Positions 11,792-22,479 of a stretch of 64,000 nt of DNA are shown in pieces; positions within the stretch are counted from its first letter, which is position 1, and every line of letters begins with the position of its first letter. The translations under genes and the position numbers were made by a program. Below the pieces are notes generated by a model. The model saw only the letters and a list, made by a program, of their open reading frames with translations. It had not been told where the DNA came from and searched no databases. The DNA comes from Toxonevra muliebris (Eukaryota; Arthropoda; Insecta; Diptera; Pallopteridae), in assembly GCA_963691655.1 (NCBI GenBank), contig OY829328.1, forward strand, positions 72,234,400 through 72,298,399. Direction: 5' to 3'.

Positions 11792-12520
11792 CCAGTGTAA
11801 GCAGACGCTGCTTTCAATTGAGGTTTCAATGGGTCTCAAAGCGGTCTGATCGGTTTTCTGGTTTCATAACTAAATCACTGTTTAATCTCATAATAAAATT
11901 ACGATTTAAGTAGGCCAAGCCTTAACTATTTTTTAATCCAGTGATGAATTTGGGTTCCTGGCCTTTTGGTACAAGGAAAAAAAACAGACTCACAGCAGTT
12001 TTAAGTTAAATACTTCTTAACTAAATTTTGATTTTAAGTTTCAATTTAAATATAATTAAAAAAACCGAAATTTGTTTTCCAGATTTTAGGCCTTCATTCA
12101 TAGAATTTTATTTTCTAATATACGTGTAAGGAAACCTTATCTCAAGAGTAAGTAATAGATAGCAGTCTGAACTTCAAATCTTAGACCCCAACTCAGATTT
12201 TAGTGAAATATTCTCTTATTCTGATTTCAGATCTAAATTTCGATCTACGTAAATAAAAAAGACTGGAATTAAGCTTTCAGATTTTCAGGTTTTCATTCAC
12301 GTAAAAAAAATCTTCGGTGAGGAGCAAGACAGGGATTTCTGAATCATATTTTATGAATTTCTGCTATGAATTCAGATTCAAGTATGGAATTGCTGACCTC
12401 AAATCTCAGACAAGGAGACCTGAACTGTTTTTATTATTCTAGACCCGATTTAATCCTCATTTACAATCTATGCACAGTTGTTGATTTTTAAAGAAGAGTG
12501 TCCCGGGTATGAAGCAGTAC
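11792..12520. other. non-coding, degenerate AT-rich repeats
   Basis: Contains weakly repeated phrases such as TTTCAGATTT and CTAAATTTTGATTT, like those at 9,480-10,090 and 28,500-28,870. No gene was found. Confidence 0.5.
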
Positions 12521-12864
12521 CAATGTAATGTAATGCAATGTAATGTAATGTAATGTAATGTAATGTAATGTAATGTAATGTAATGTAATGTAATGTAATG
12601 TAATGTAATGTAATGTAATGTAATGTAATGTAATGTAATGTAATGTAATGTAATGTAATGTAATGTAATGTAATGTAATGTAATGTAATGTAATGTAATG
12701 TAATGTAATGTAATGTAATGTAATGTAATGTAATGTAATGTAATGTAATGTAATGTAATGTAATGTAATGCAATGTAATGTAATGTAATGCAATGTAATG
12801 TAATGTAATGTAATGCAATGTAATGCAATGTAATGCAATGTAATGCAATGTAATGTAATGTAAT
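12521..12864. repeat. pentanucleotide array (TAATG)n
   Basis: About 69 units in 344 bp. A pure TAATG core runs from about 12,541 to 12,770. CAATG variant units occur only near the two edges (12,521, 12,536, then repeatedly from 12,771 to 12,846). Frames of the type LHYIT on the minus strand are repeat artefacts. Confidence 0.97.
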
Positions 12865-12980
12865 TTTTTCAGATAAAAATTGCGTATTTATATTACCTTT
12901 CTAAACGAATTTGGTTCAGCCAATAACAATCTATGGCTCAAAAGGAAAAACCAATTCATAACCGGGAACACCCCCTTATA

Positions 12981-13895
12981 CCACCTTGAACAAAAAGTTC
13001 CCGGAATAACCACCGTGTGGAGCTCCCATCGTTCCGATTTGAGTTCTGTTAAGTTGGTACATCTGCTGTTGATATTCTCTCTAAATCTCAGCGTCATAGC
13101 TTGTCATTTGCAAAAGTTACGTAGCCAAGAGTACATCTATCTCTGTGTGTGTTGGCGATTTTTTACAATTTTATCAAATTGTTTTTTATTGTATTAAATT
13201 TTGCGTTAAAAACGGATTTAATGGTGCGCGACCGTTGAAAATGTCGGAAAAGTATTTCGGCAACGATTCTCTAAAGAAAACAGTCATTTACCAGTGGTAC
13301 GAACGGTTCAAAAGTGGTCGTGAGTCAATGAAAGATGATGAACGCAGTGGCAGACCAACGACATCGAAAACCGACGAAAACATTGATAAAGTAAAAGAAA
13401 TTTGATAAAGTAAAAGAAATTAACCATCAGAGCGTATTATTTGGGCGTTATGAGACGTTTGTGTAAAGCAATTCGCCGAAAGAGACCAGAATTGTGGTCA
13501 GAAAACTCGTGGATTTTGCACCAAGATAACGCACCGTCGCACAGTGCCATCATTATTCGTAATTTTTTTACGAAAAATGCAGCAAATACCATCCAACAGC
13601 CACTGAATTCACCGGATTCGGCTCTCTGTGACCTCTTTCTGTTCAATCGAGTTAAAAAACCATTACGGGGAACGCGTTTCAGCAGCCGAGAGGAAGAAAT
13701 GGAAAAATCGCATAAAGCACTGATGGACATACCGAAAACCGAATATAAAAAATGTTTCGAGGATTGTATCAAGCGCTGGCATAAGTCTGTTGCAGTCGTT
13801 GGGGATTACTTTGAAGGGGACAATATAGATTTAGATGAATAAACTTGTATTTTTAGTTTTCTGAATAAATTCCGGGAACTTTTTGATCAAGGTGG
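12981..13895 (+). mobile_element. internally deleted mariner with intact ends
   Basis: A 915-bp Tc1/mariner element. Inverted termini CCACCTTGAACAAAAAGTTC (left) and GAACTTTTTGATCAAGGTGG (right) differ at one base and are flanked by TA (12,979-12,980 and 13,896-13,897). Inside, the N-terminal helix-turn-helix reads PLKMSEKYFGNDSLKKTVIY ... SGRPTTSKTDENIDKVKEI. The frame then jumps to the C-terminal half (13,441-13,842) with ILHQDNAPSH and SPDSALCDLFLF, ending near GDYFEGDN. The second and third catalytic Asp are kept. The block with the first Asp (normally a GDE.W motif) is missing, so the element cannot make an active transposase. A 19-bp direct repeat marks the junction. Confidence 0.92.
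13384..13421 (+). repeat. 19-bp direct repeat at the mariner deletion junction
   Basis: TGATAAAGTAAAAGAAATT occurs twice back to back (13,384-13,402 and 13,403-13,421), exactly where the coding sequence skips from the helix-turn-helix to the second half of the catalytic domain. Confidence 0.9.
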
Positions 13896-16170
13896 TATGA
13901 CTACCACTTAAAGACGTTAGCCATAGTCAGTAGAAAAAGCAGTTTATTGTTAACTTTCAGTTCTGCGTTGGAAAAGTCGCATTTTCTTCTTCAACTTTCT
14001 CGACTTGCCGTTGGACTTTTTATTCCTTTCTTCTTTTTGATAGCTATCTCAGTTTGTGGATTTGGGAATTTTTTTCTACCATGGGGATCCGCTTGAGATT
14101 TTTCAAGTTTCGAAATGGAAAAATAAAAATTTTTGAATTTGAATTTTAGAGTAATTTACTTCAAGGAGACTTGCACAGTTTATCTACTGGGTATGTTCAT
14201 TCAAATACATGCATGCATGCACACATATACACTCAAACTAAACGTTTGTGACATGTTTTCATCACTCTCTCACAACACATCACGTGACAACATGAATGAA
14301 TTTATTTTGGTATGAAGCTCAACTTTACTGATGACAATTTCAAGTTACACAAAGTTACCAGAGTGATGTAAAAATGTTTTTGTTTTTTCAACATTCTTTT
14401 GTTTTTTGTTTTTGTATGATTTTTTGTATACATACATATGTGAGCATGTATTTAGTTTTTGTTTATTTTTTTGTTTTATTTTTTTTCTTTGGGAAATTGT
14501 TGCACACCAACGAAAATTCCATACAAAAAATTTTCAAGAGCAAAAAAAAGGTAACAAAGAAAATTGAAATTCCACGCACATATAGCCTTAAACACACCAA
14601 CACACATGTAAGTGAAATTCCACACATACTCATACAAATACTTATGCATATAAATATCCAATGTGCGTGTTGTGGCATTTTATGTAAGTGTGTATTGCTG
14701 CAGAATTTATTCAAATATATACAAGGAAATTCTAACTTTTCTCTCTTGTTTTTTGGTAAGAAAACCGTGCAACATTTTTGAATACGCGTTAAATTCTCAT
14801 GAAAATTGCATGAATTGCAAATTTTTCGCATTTTCTTTTCATTTTTTTATTTTTTTCGTTTTGTTTTGTTCCTGATGATGGTAGATTTGAGCATTTATTG
14901 TCATTCAAAATACTCTCAGCTTGCACAGATTTACATTCTATTGTTGTTGTGCAAGAATTTCTTCTTTTTTTTTATGAAAAAATATCTTCTTGAAATGTTG
15001 AGTTGAATTTCAATTCAAGCATAGAAATTTGTTGATATTTTGCACGTTTTCAAAAGAACAAAACAAAACAAAAAATGTTGATTTGTTTTTAGCACTTTTT
15101 CTTTTGGATGGCTGATATGGGTGGGTACTACATGTAGTATGAGTAATATTTGATATTGTTTGAACAGGTATTAATGAAATCGATTCATGCGGAAAAAATT
15201 TTTGCACAATTTACCAGTTTTCAGCTTTGACGATTTTAGTCAATCATTTCAATATCGAACAAATTAAAATTCAAAAACAGAATTTCGATTATCACTAGGT
15301 AAACAAAAAGATTTCACTTCCTTTTACTTGGTGTTTACGTGAAGGTAATTTATGCAAAACCAAAAGAATGGGAGTTGTATTGAGCATCTTGTCTGAGCTT
15401 TTTGCATCTTTTCATATTGTACGTGTTATAGTTATCTCCTAAAATAGTCAAAAACCACAAACACTGTCCTATATGATTTCTTGGTTATTTTCCCCTACTT
15501 AATCTCTATATTTACTTTCTTCAAACCCCAAAGTACTAGAGCAAAAAATAAAATAAAATAAAAATTGCTCAATCATTCTTCTACACACTTTTCAGAGCAA
15601 CACATACGCCAAAAAAAACCTACAAAAAACTACCCATGTGTGTGTGTGTGTATGTGATGGCCACTAGAGCATGCATCATTTAGGCATTAAAGAAATGCAG
15701 TGATTATAAATTGTGTGTGCTGTTGAAGTTTCAGTAACTTGAAAGTTAATTAAAGTTTAACTCAACTGCTTAACAATTTAATTAAGAAACTAAAGTTAAA
15801 ATTTCTGTATATAAGTAACTAAAAAAAAAGAAATTTTTTTTTTTGTTAAATTAAAGACTGTAATGAGAAGCTGAAAAGTGTTTAATGCGGGCAATAATGG
15901 AGCTGTAAAAGCATGTAAAAGGCACAAAATCAAAAAGCCTTTATTACAAGCTACTAAAGAAAAGGTATTAAAAAAATTACATGAAGTTGCTTGCGCTTTA
16001 AAATTAGTTAAATTTTTTTTTTTTTTTTTTTTTTTTAAAGATGAAGTGGCGAAAGTTCACTTTGAGTAATTTAAGCAAAATCTTTGCATTGAGTTTTAAA
16101 ACGCTGGAAAATGCAACTTTTTATATTTTTTATTCTTATTTGTAATATTTTTTTTATTTTAATCAGAGAT
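13896..16170. other. non-coding with poly(T) and CA-rich tracts
   Basis: AT-rich with T-rich stretches (about 14,370-14,500, 14,820-14,875, 14,960-14,980), (TG)n near 15,635-15,655 and a poly(T) of about 27 bases at 16,010-16,036. No coding region was recognised. Confidence 0.55.
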
Positions 16171-16740
16171 TGTAAAGAAATGTCGTGCTTCACTGATGGC
16201 CATTGAGCACCACAAGGTCAGAGTCTGTGGGGTTCCTGGGCATAGCAATATTGAAGAAAACGAAATAGCAGATCAAATGGCCTGAAGGGGTTCTGATATG
16301 GACATAAACGAGGCGGATACCTCTATATAATATCCAATGTGTAAACTATTTAGGTGAATAGATGAGTACACCATCGCGGTGTCAAATGACGTTTGGACTA
16401 ACCTAAATGACTGTGAAGTTTCACGGGCATTATGGCCAAGATTAGATATAAAGATGTCAAATGTCCTCTTAAGGCATAACAAATCTGCAGTACGTCTGCT
16501 CACAGAAGTCATAACTGGACATTGTGCTATTGCACCAATGCTTCAACGGTGGCGAATTCCAACGAGCGGACTGTGCAGAGACAGAATCGATTCTTCACTT
16601 TCTATGTCAATGTCCAAGGCTGCAGATGAGCAGACTCCAATGTTTGGGGTCGCGCTTTTTCAATAGTCTAACAGAGATAACGAATGTGGAACTATCGGAT
16701 CTAATTTCCATCATCTGGAGAACCAAATGATTCAATAAAG
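16171..16740 (+). mobile_element. LINE fragment: RNase H end and C-terminal knuckle
   Basis: The frame at about 16,193 reads MAIEHHKVRVCGVPGHSNIE then ENEIADQMA. This is the WVPGH..I..NE.AD.LA block that closes LINE RNase H domains, with the Trp lost. A second block in another frame (16,524-16,730) carries GGEFQRADCAETESILHFLC then QCPRL, a decayed Cys/His knuckle, and ends near LSDLISIIWRTK. It is interrupted by stops and shifts and has no intact ends. The overall pattern resembles the copy at 19,087, which has the same SIIEENE-type motif. Confidence 0.75.
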
Positions 16741-16989
16741 ACATTACCTGGACTGCTGATGGAAACCGTAGTTAGAGACGTGCTTTCTTCTGGCAATTAA
16801 ATGAGGGCAATCACAATGGACAATTAAGTCTCCGAGTAGAAGTGCATGTATATATTTATATATATATATATATATTCGCACACGCCTTCCAAACCTAACC
16901 TAACCTTACCTAAGGGATTAGCCCAATCCGACCCAGACGTATCCCTTTTCGTCCCTACCGCCTGATTCCTCTACTGTAAGCACTCGTAA
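16741..16989. other. spacer with (TA)n
   Basis: Contains a (TATA)n run near 16,850-16,875 and CCTAACCTAACC-like sequence near 16,890-16,915. No gene was seen. Confidence 0.5.
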
Positions 16990-18000
16990 ACGAGCATGGT
17001 CAGAGTATTGGCATCCTGCGTCAACGCAAGCATATCCTTATAGGCAGGTGGCCAATCTCAGATTCATCAATATATTGATGATCCAAGATTGCCAACCTTC
17101 TGCTCGCCAACGCTGGGCATTAGTAAGACAGTAAGAGCTCCGTTGTTCCCAGCTCTTCCAGACACAACCTACAGGTATCATTCTCAACAAGTTTCATCTT
17201 CTTGAAGTGATACCAGAAGGGGCTGTGACTCGTAGTCAGCGCTGTTAGCCAGGTCGGTCTAGTCCGATCGGTTCAGTCCGACGACTTTGGCTGACTCATT
17301 GCACGACTACTTTACGGCAGTCCTTGTCTGACTGCAGTCAGTGGATTTCTTCTTTTATCTTTTACGATGTTAAGAGTTTATCCACTGTTTTAACAGGCCC
17401 TCCACCAACCCATGACCAATGGCGATGTATGGTTCTGGTTCACAAAATTCATCTTTTGAACCTTTTTTAGCCAAAAGGTCAGCAGTTTCATTTTGCTCTA
17501 TGCCTGAATGTCTTCTCACCCACCCACATCAGTGGAAGGTAGTTTACACGAGCGCACTTATTTTTTAAAACACTCCATGGTCAACCTAGAGGTTATATCT
17601 GTCCGCTACACGCACTTAATCACTGACTGATTGTCAAGGGCAATGATAATTTTCTTGCCATTGGCCCATCGTTGCTGACCAACAGCAATATGCAATTTCC
17701 TGGACATCGAAGAAACTTTTGACAATACCTCTCATGAAGATATTAAAAGGGGTCTGAAAAGGCTTGAATTAACACTGTAAGGATGTGGGAGGGAGGTGCT
17801 TCTTGCACTGCCAGACAAGTCTGGATTTGGCAATAGGTAATCTCTGCCATATCTAAAGATTCTAAGATACGGCACGCCTCCCTAATTGCTATAACTTCTG
17901 CCTGGAAGACTAAGGGATTGAGATAACTCAAGTCTGCAAGGTATATCCCCTCCACTACACCGCAATCCCATTTGGACCCGTCGATGTAGAGAATTATGTC
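16990..18000 (-). mobile_element. LINE fragment: RNase H and C-terminal knuckle
   Basis: On the minus strand from about 17,998 the frame reads YIDGSKWDCGVVEGIYL ... NPLVFQAEVIAIREACRIL. This is the start of an RNase H domain with the first Asp (DGS) and the Glu (QAE) kept. Downstream there are parts such as GIEQNETADLLAKKGS (about 17,500) and, near 17,180, NDTCRLCLEELGTTELLLSY, the decayed zinc knuckle. Stops and frameshifts abound. The fragment abuts the foldback element at 18,031. Confidence 0.78.
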
Positions 18001-18030
18001 GGATTGTTAATGGTACTTGCCATTCTCCAT

Positions 18031-18889
18031 AGCTGTAAAAGAATGCACTCAATTTAATTGCAATACCTTGAAGTCACAGTTAATAACCGACAATTCATGA
18101 TATTTAACTCTAGAATAAAATATGCAGGTTTTGCAGTCTTTTTTGGAGTCTTCGATTGGTTACACATTTAGAAAAATCTTTTTTAGAGTCAGCGGAATGC
18201 AATCTTTTTTGAAATCATGAGAATGCAAATCCTATGACTTCAAAATCATGACTGCTTTGAAGTGACTTGGAGTCACTTGTATACCCTTAGAATCACTTGA
18301 AGTCACATCCAGTCAAGATACAATTTGAATTTTCTTATATCTAATGAATAGGACTATCTGATCTGGTGAAAATGATCTTGCACGAGTCCAAAAAATTATT
18401 ATGGCATTCCTTAGACAAATGGTTTGATTAAATGCACCACGATTTCCAATCTAAATTGATTTCAAGTGACTTCAACTAACTCCAATTGACTTCAAATCCC
18501 CAATTGACTCCAAGTGACTTCAAATGACTCCAATTGATTTCAAAATCCCAATTGACTAAAAGTGACTTCAAGTGGCTCCAATTAACTTCAAATTCCAATT
18601 AACTTCAAATTCCAATTGACTCCAATTGACTGGATGTGACTTCAAGTGATTCTAAGGGTATTCAAGTGACTCCAAGTGACTTCAAGTGACTCCAAGTGGC
18701 TTCAAAGCAGTCATGATTTTGGAGTCATAAGATTTGCATTCCCATAATTTCAAAAAAAAGATTACATTCTTTTGACTCTAAAAAAGACATTTATAAATGA
18801 ATAACCAATCGACAACTCCAAAAAATACAATAAAAAATTATTATTCATTTGTCACTTATATCCTAAATTGATTGCATTCTTTTACAGCT
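18031..18889. mobile_element. foldback element with about 260-290-bp inverted arms
   Basis: The left end AGCTGTAAAAGAATGCACTC is mirrored by the right end, which reads AGCTGTAAAAGAATGCAATC in reverse complement. The arms (about 18,031-18,316 and 18,628-18,889) stay complementary over most of their length, including AATCATGACTGCTTTGAAG and ACCCTTAGAATCACTTGAAG. Between them lies a short unique part and a block of degenerate repeats of CCAATTGACTTCAA-type units (about 18,450-18,630). There is no coding capacity. Long arms that themselves contain tandem short units are typical of Foldback-type elements. The superfamily is not known to me. Confidence 0.85.
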
Positions 18890-19086
18890 CTGCAGTCCAG
18901 TCATTTTTAGTAGTAAAGGAAACCTTGAACACCTTTTTAGGGTTAACTTTCGGTGTTCGGTAGTTTTGTTCATCTTACTATACTTATTTAATATTTAATA
19001 CGTTTTCATATTTTTGGTAGAATTTTTTTTTTGTGTTTTGCTAAGCACATTGAAAAATCTTCGTAAAAATATTAAACCTGAATAAG

Positions 19087-19515
19087 GAAACAAGCAATAT
19101 CCATCAATTCGAACTCAGCTGGGTTCCCGGGCATAGTATTATTGAAGAAAACGAAAAAGCTGATGAACTAGCGAGAATGGGAGCAGTCTTGAATCCTGAA
19201 TATGAACTAGTGTCATTAAATATACCAATAGGAACCGTGAAATCAAGTATAGACCAAAAAGCGGAGGAAACAATCAAATGATCCTGGCAAGCCCAGAGCG
19301 ACTGTAAGATAGTTCGAAGCTTATGATCTTCTCTTCATAGGAAAAGAACACAGAACTTTCTCTATTTGGAGAGGAAATAAACTCGAGTTCTAGCAGGAGT
19401 ACTCACAGGTTTTTGTTTTTCCTAGGTGACAGACTGTTTGAAGAACTGGAGAATCTGGTGGACATCCCATCAACAGACCTTGTAAGGTTCATTAAGAGTA
19501 TTAAGTGGTTTTAAG
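19087..19515 (+). mobile_element. LINE fragment: RNase H end to ORF2 C-terminus
   Basis: Reads FELSWVPGHSIIEENEKADE then LARMGA, the conserved end of RNase H including the His and Asp motifs. It continues to about 19,280 before a stop. After frame changes it ends LFEELENLVDIPSTDLVRFI then KSIKWF and a TAA, a typical LINE ORF2 C-terminus. The zinc knuckle region appears deleted (the frame jumps near 19,415). Confidence 0.78.
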
Positions 19516-19669
19516 ATGGGTAGAGGATTCCAAATGTATAGGGACATCATAATGGATCAAATTTATGTCCCCTGTGGACGCTCACTTCTTCTGAGTAATT
19601 CCCTCTAAATCTAACCTATTTTTTTTAACCTTTAATAAAGGGCAAACAAATCATTATAGAGGGATGAAG

Positions 19670-19762
19670 TTCAGTGTCATGGTTGTGGAAGACCTAAGTA
19701 ACCATAATTTCAAAACAAAGGGTTTCTATCAAGACCCATTAAAATTTTGGGCGTCAAAAGGT
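19670..19762. repeat. dispersed repeat ending at TTAA (copy 1)
   Basis: A segment containing CTAAGTAACC, TTTCTATCAAG and CAAAAGGTTAA is recognisably similar to 34,585-34,675, in the same order and spacing. Both copies end at TTAA preceded by a CAAAGGG-like sequence. This suggests ends of a TTAA-targeting (piggyBac-like) non-autonomous element, but the other end is not identified. Confidence 0.45.
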
Positions 19763-22479
19763 TAACTATTCTGGCCATTATTGTTTATACATTTTTTTCA
19801 TTTAATGTGTACTAGTTATGTAGGGTTTTTTTTACTATTTTCTTTGCAAAAGATTATACATATTAAATAGAAAAACTAAAGTGTTACCCACCGCCACTGC
19901 TTACTGTTTTTGTTGTTGTTGTTATTATTGTTGCTGTTACTCCTTGAACGGAAATTGTTGTTTTTCACAACATTTCTGTTACTTCTGTACTTGCTGTTGT
20001 TGTTTATTTGTAACGTAGCTTTTGTTGTTGCTGCTACTGTTGTCGTGCTTTTTAGTTTGTGGCATAATATTTACAGTTAGCTGCATTTTCGCCATTTTTA
20101 ATGACTTTTAAAGTTGTTGCAACGCTGCTACTTCTGCCTGCCCTACTGCTTCAAACTCTTTACGTATATTTGTCCGTCTGTTTATTTGTTTGTTTGTCTA
20201 TTTCTGTCTGACTCTGTCTTTGCGGATGTTGTAAATTTGTTTGTTTATGCCCAAGAGGTTGCTTTCTCCGTACTCTTTCTTCCCCTCTCTCTTTGCTTAA
20301 ATTTCTATCTCGCTCTTTTTGGGTTTGTTGTAAATTTTGCTACTTTATTGTCCACATCACATCGCTTTGCTTTTTCATTGCTCTCTGCTTTTGCTTTGCT
20401 TCTAGTTTTACGTGATTTTCTTGATTTTTGTAATTTTCTGTTGTTGTTTTTTGTTTGTTTATTTTAACTTTATATATATATCCGGGATTTCTCACACCTT
20501 TGGCGCGAGCTGTGGGTCTCTTTTCCTTTTAGTCTCTATCTCTTTACCTCGTTTTTCTAGTATTTCACAAAACTAATCATCACCAAAGGGGACTAAAAAC
20601 GTTGTTTGCTTACTTTCTTCCTTTCCCCTCGGCTTTATTATAAGTTTGTCTTTGCAACATAATTAAGATTGTTCGCAATTTTTTGTCTACTTCTTTTTTT
20701 CTTCCTTTACTCTGCACAGTGCATTCTTGTTTTTGTTTCGTTCTTTTTTTTCTTTTCTGCAGGTTCTTGTTGTTGTTTTCGTTGCAACGACGCATTTACT
20801 TGGCGCAAGCACTTAACGCCTTAATGAGCATTTTCAGCGCAGGTTGTTTTCTTACCCTCTTGCGTTATTTTGCGTTTTTGTAACAATTTTTTGTTCTTCT
20901 GTTTTTCATTTTTTTTTGTTTGTTCATTTTTCAACGCTCATCTTAAAAGTTAATTTTATTTTGTTGCTACCTTTTTCATACTACATCTTATGACTAGCTC
21001 GTTTCTTGTGTTGTGTTGTTTTGCCTTTCGTTAATATCTTCATTAACATGAGACTATTATCCTGCGCGTCCTGTAATTATCTTGTAGTAAAGAAAATGGA
21101 AAATATATATATGCATATATATATGAAATATATCAAAGAGATTTAAAGTCTTCTTCCGTTCTCTCTGTTTCTGTTACTTTTAAACTTTTTTTTATTTTAC
21201 TTTTTATTTTTTATTCTACCAATTATTCTTGTATGTAGTTATATTCTTTGGCTGGTATAACTAATAACCCTAGTCATTTTAGTTGTGTTAACTTTTTAAT
21301 GCTTATCTCAAAATTTTGCTCTGCGCCTCGCCTCGCCTCACACATTATTAGTTTTTATCGTTCATAGTTTTACTTAGCTACATACACACTGAGCATGTAA
21401 TAATCTTTGAGGTTCATAATGTATTTTATATACTACATATACGTACTTATATATATTTTATTTGCATCCTTAAAATATAACTTTCATGGTTCATGCTTGA
21501 CTGCATTCTATTTGGCAGGACATTCGCACTTATATACACAGGCAGACATAAAACATGCTAACAAACCCACACAGTGCTGGACGTAGAATTTGGGTCTGAG
21601 AGGGAACTCATCATCTTCAGTGTCCTGTATCCGCTTATGTGCCATAGGGCACCAAAAAATTCCTGCCGTCTGCTGCTCCCAGGTGTTTCAATCAAAGTCT
21701 GGAACACAGTAAAGTTCTTAATATTCATGAAAAAATACGATTTCACGATATGGGGGAATGCAATCTGAAACCAGTTACAGGCAATGGAATGGTAAAAAAA
21801 TTATTTATTTCTAATTATTTTCTGACCCACATAAATAATACCTACTAAATGCTTTTTTTTACTAATTTTTCACATCAATGATTTTTCTTTTTTCCTATTG
21901 ATTAATAAATTCTGTTCATCCTTCTATTCCACATCCCTTTATCATCTCTGCCCCCCATTAGATCCACCACTGCCCATACACTCATTAAATTTTCATTATT
22001 ACAATCTCAAGCGGTGTTTTAATTTATTTTCACACAAAACACTGACACATATATATGCATTAAATTTTTAGCTCTTTGTGAGTGCATATATATTGTTTAT
22101 TTTTTTTTTTAATATATGTATTTGTGAGTGTATAACTGCCCTCCTTGTAATGAAAGTTTTTTTTTGTTCATAACTTTTATGTGTAATGGTATAAACTTTA
22201 AAGATTATTGCACATTGTATTAACACTTAAAAAAGAAGAAGTTGCTGGAAGAAAAAAAAATATAAAATATTTTATCTTGCATTTGAGGTTATAATTTTTT
22301 TTAATTACACACAAGTGTGCGCTAAAATTTTCCGAGGAATATAATGTGTTTAGTCTGAAAGTGGTGATGTATCTAGAAATATAATCCTTAAAAGTGGTCA
22401 ACTGTCTTAAGTATTTTTTTAGGGAACGAATTGGTATTTTGATTTTAACATCGATGCTGGTTTCAAATGTTTTTTTTTT
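19763..22479. other. non-coding, TTG/TTTG-rich
   Basis: Between about 19,900 and 20,960 there are many TTG/GTT, TTTG and CTTT runs producing long low-complexity frames (Leu/Phe/Cys-rich), which I treat as artefacts. From 21,545 to 21,990 the sequence is of more balanced composition but unrecognised. No gene could be supported. Confidence 0.5.

Noticed and set aside
12457..12848. Three overlapping 116-126-codon frames reading LHYIT repeats
   Set aside because: Artefacts of the TAATG array, open in all three minus frames.
16885..16920. Telomere-like CCTAACC repeats
   Set aside because: Only a few imperfect units; dipteran telomeres are not made of such repeats, and the stretch is adjacent to a LINE end.
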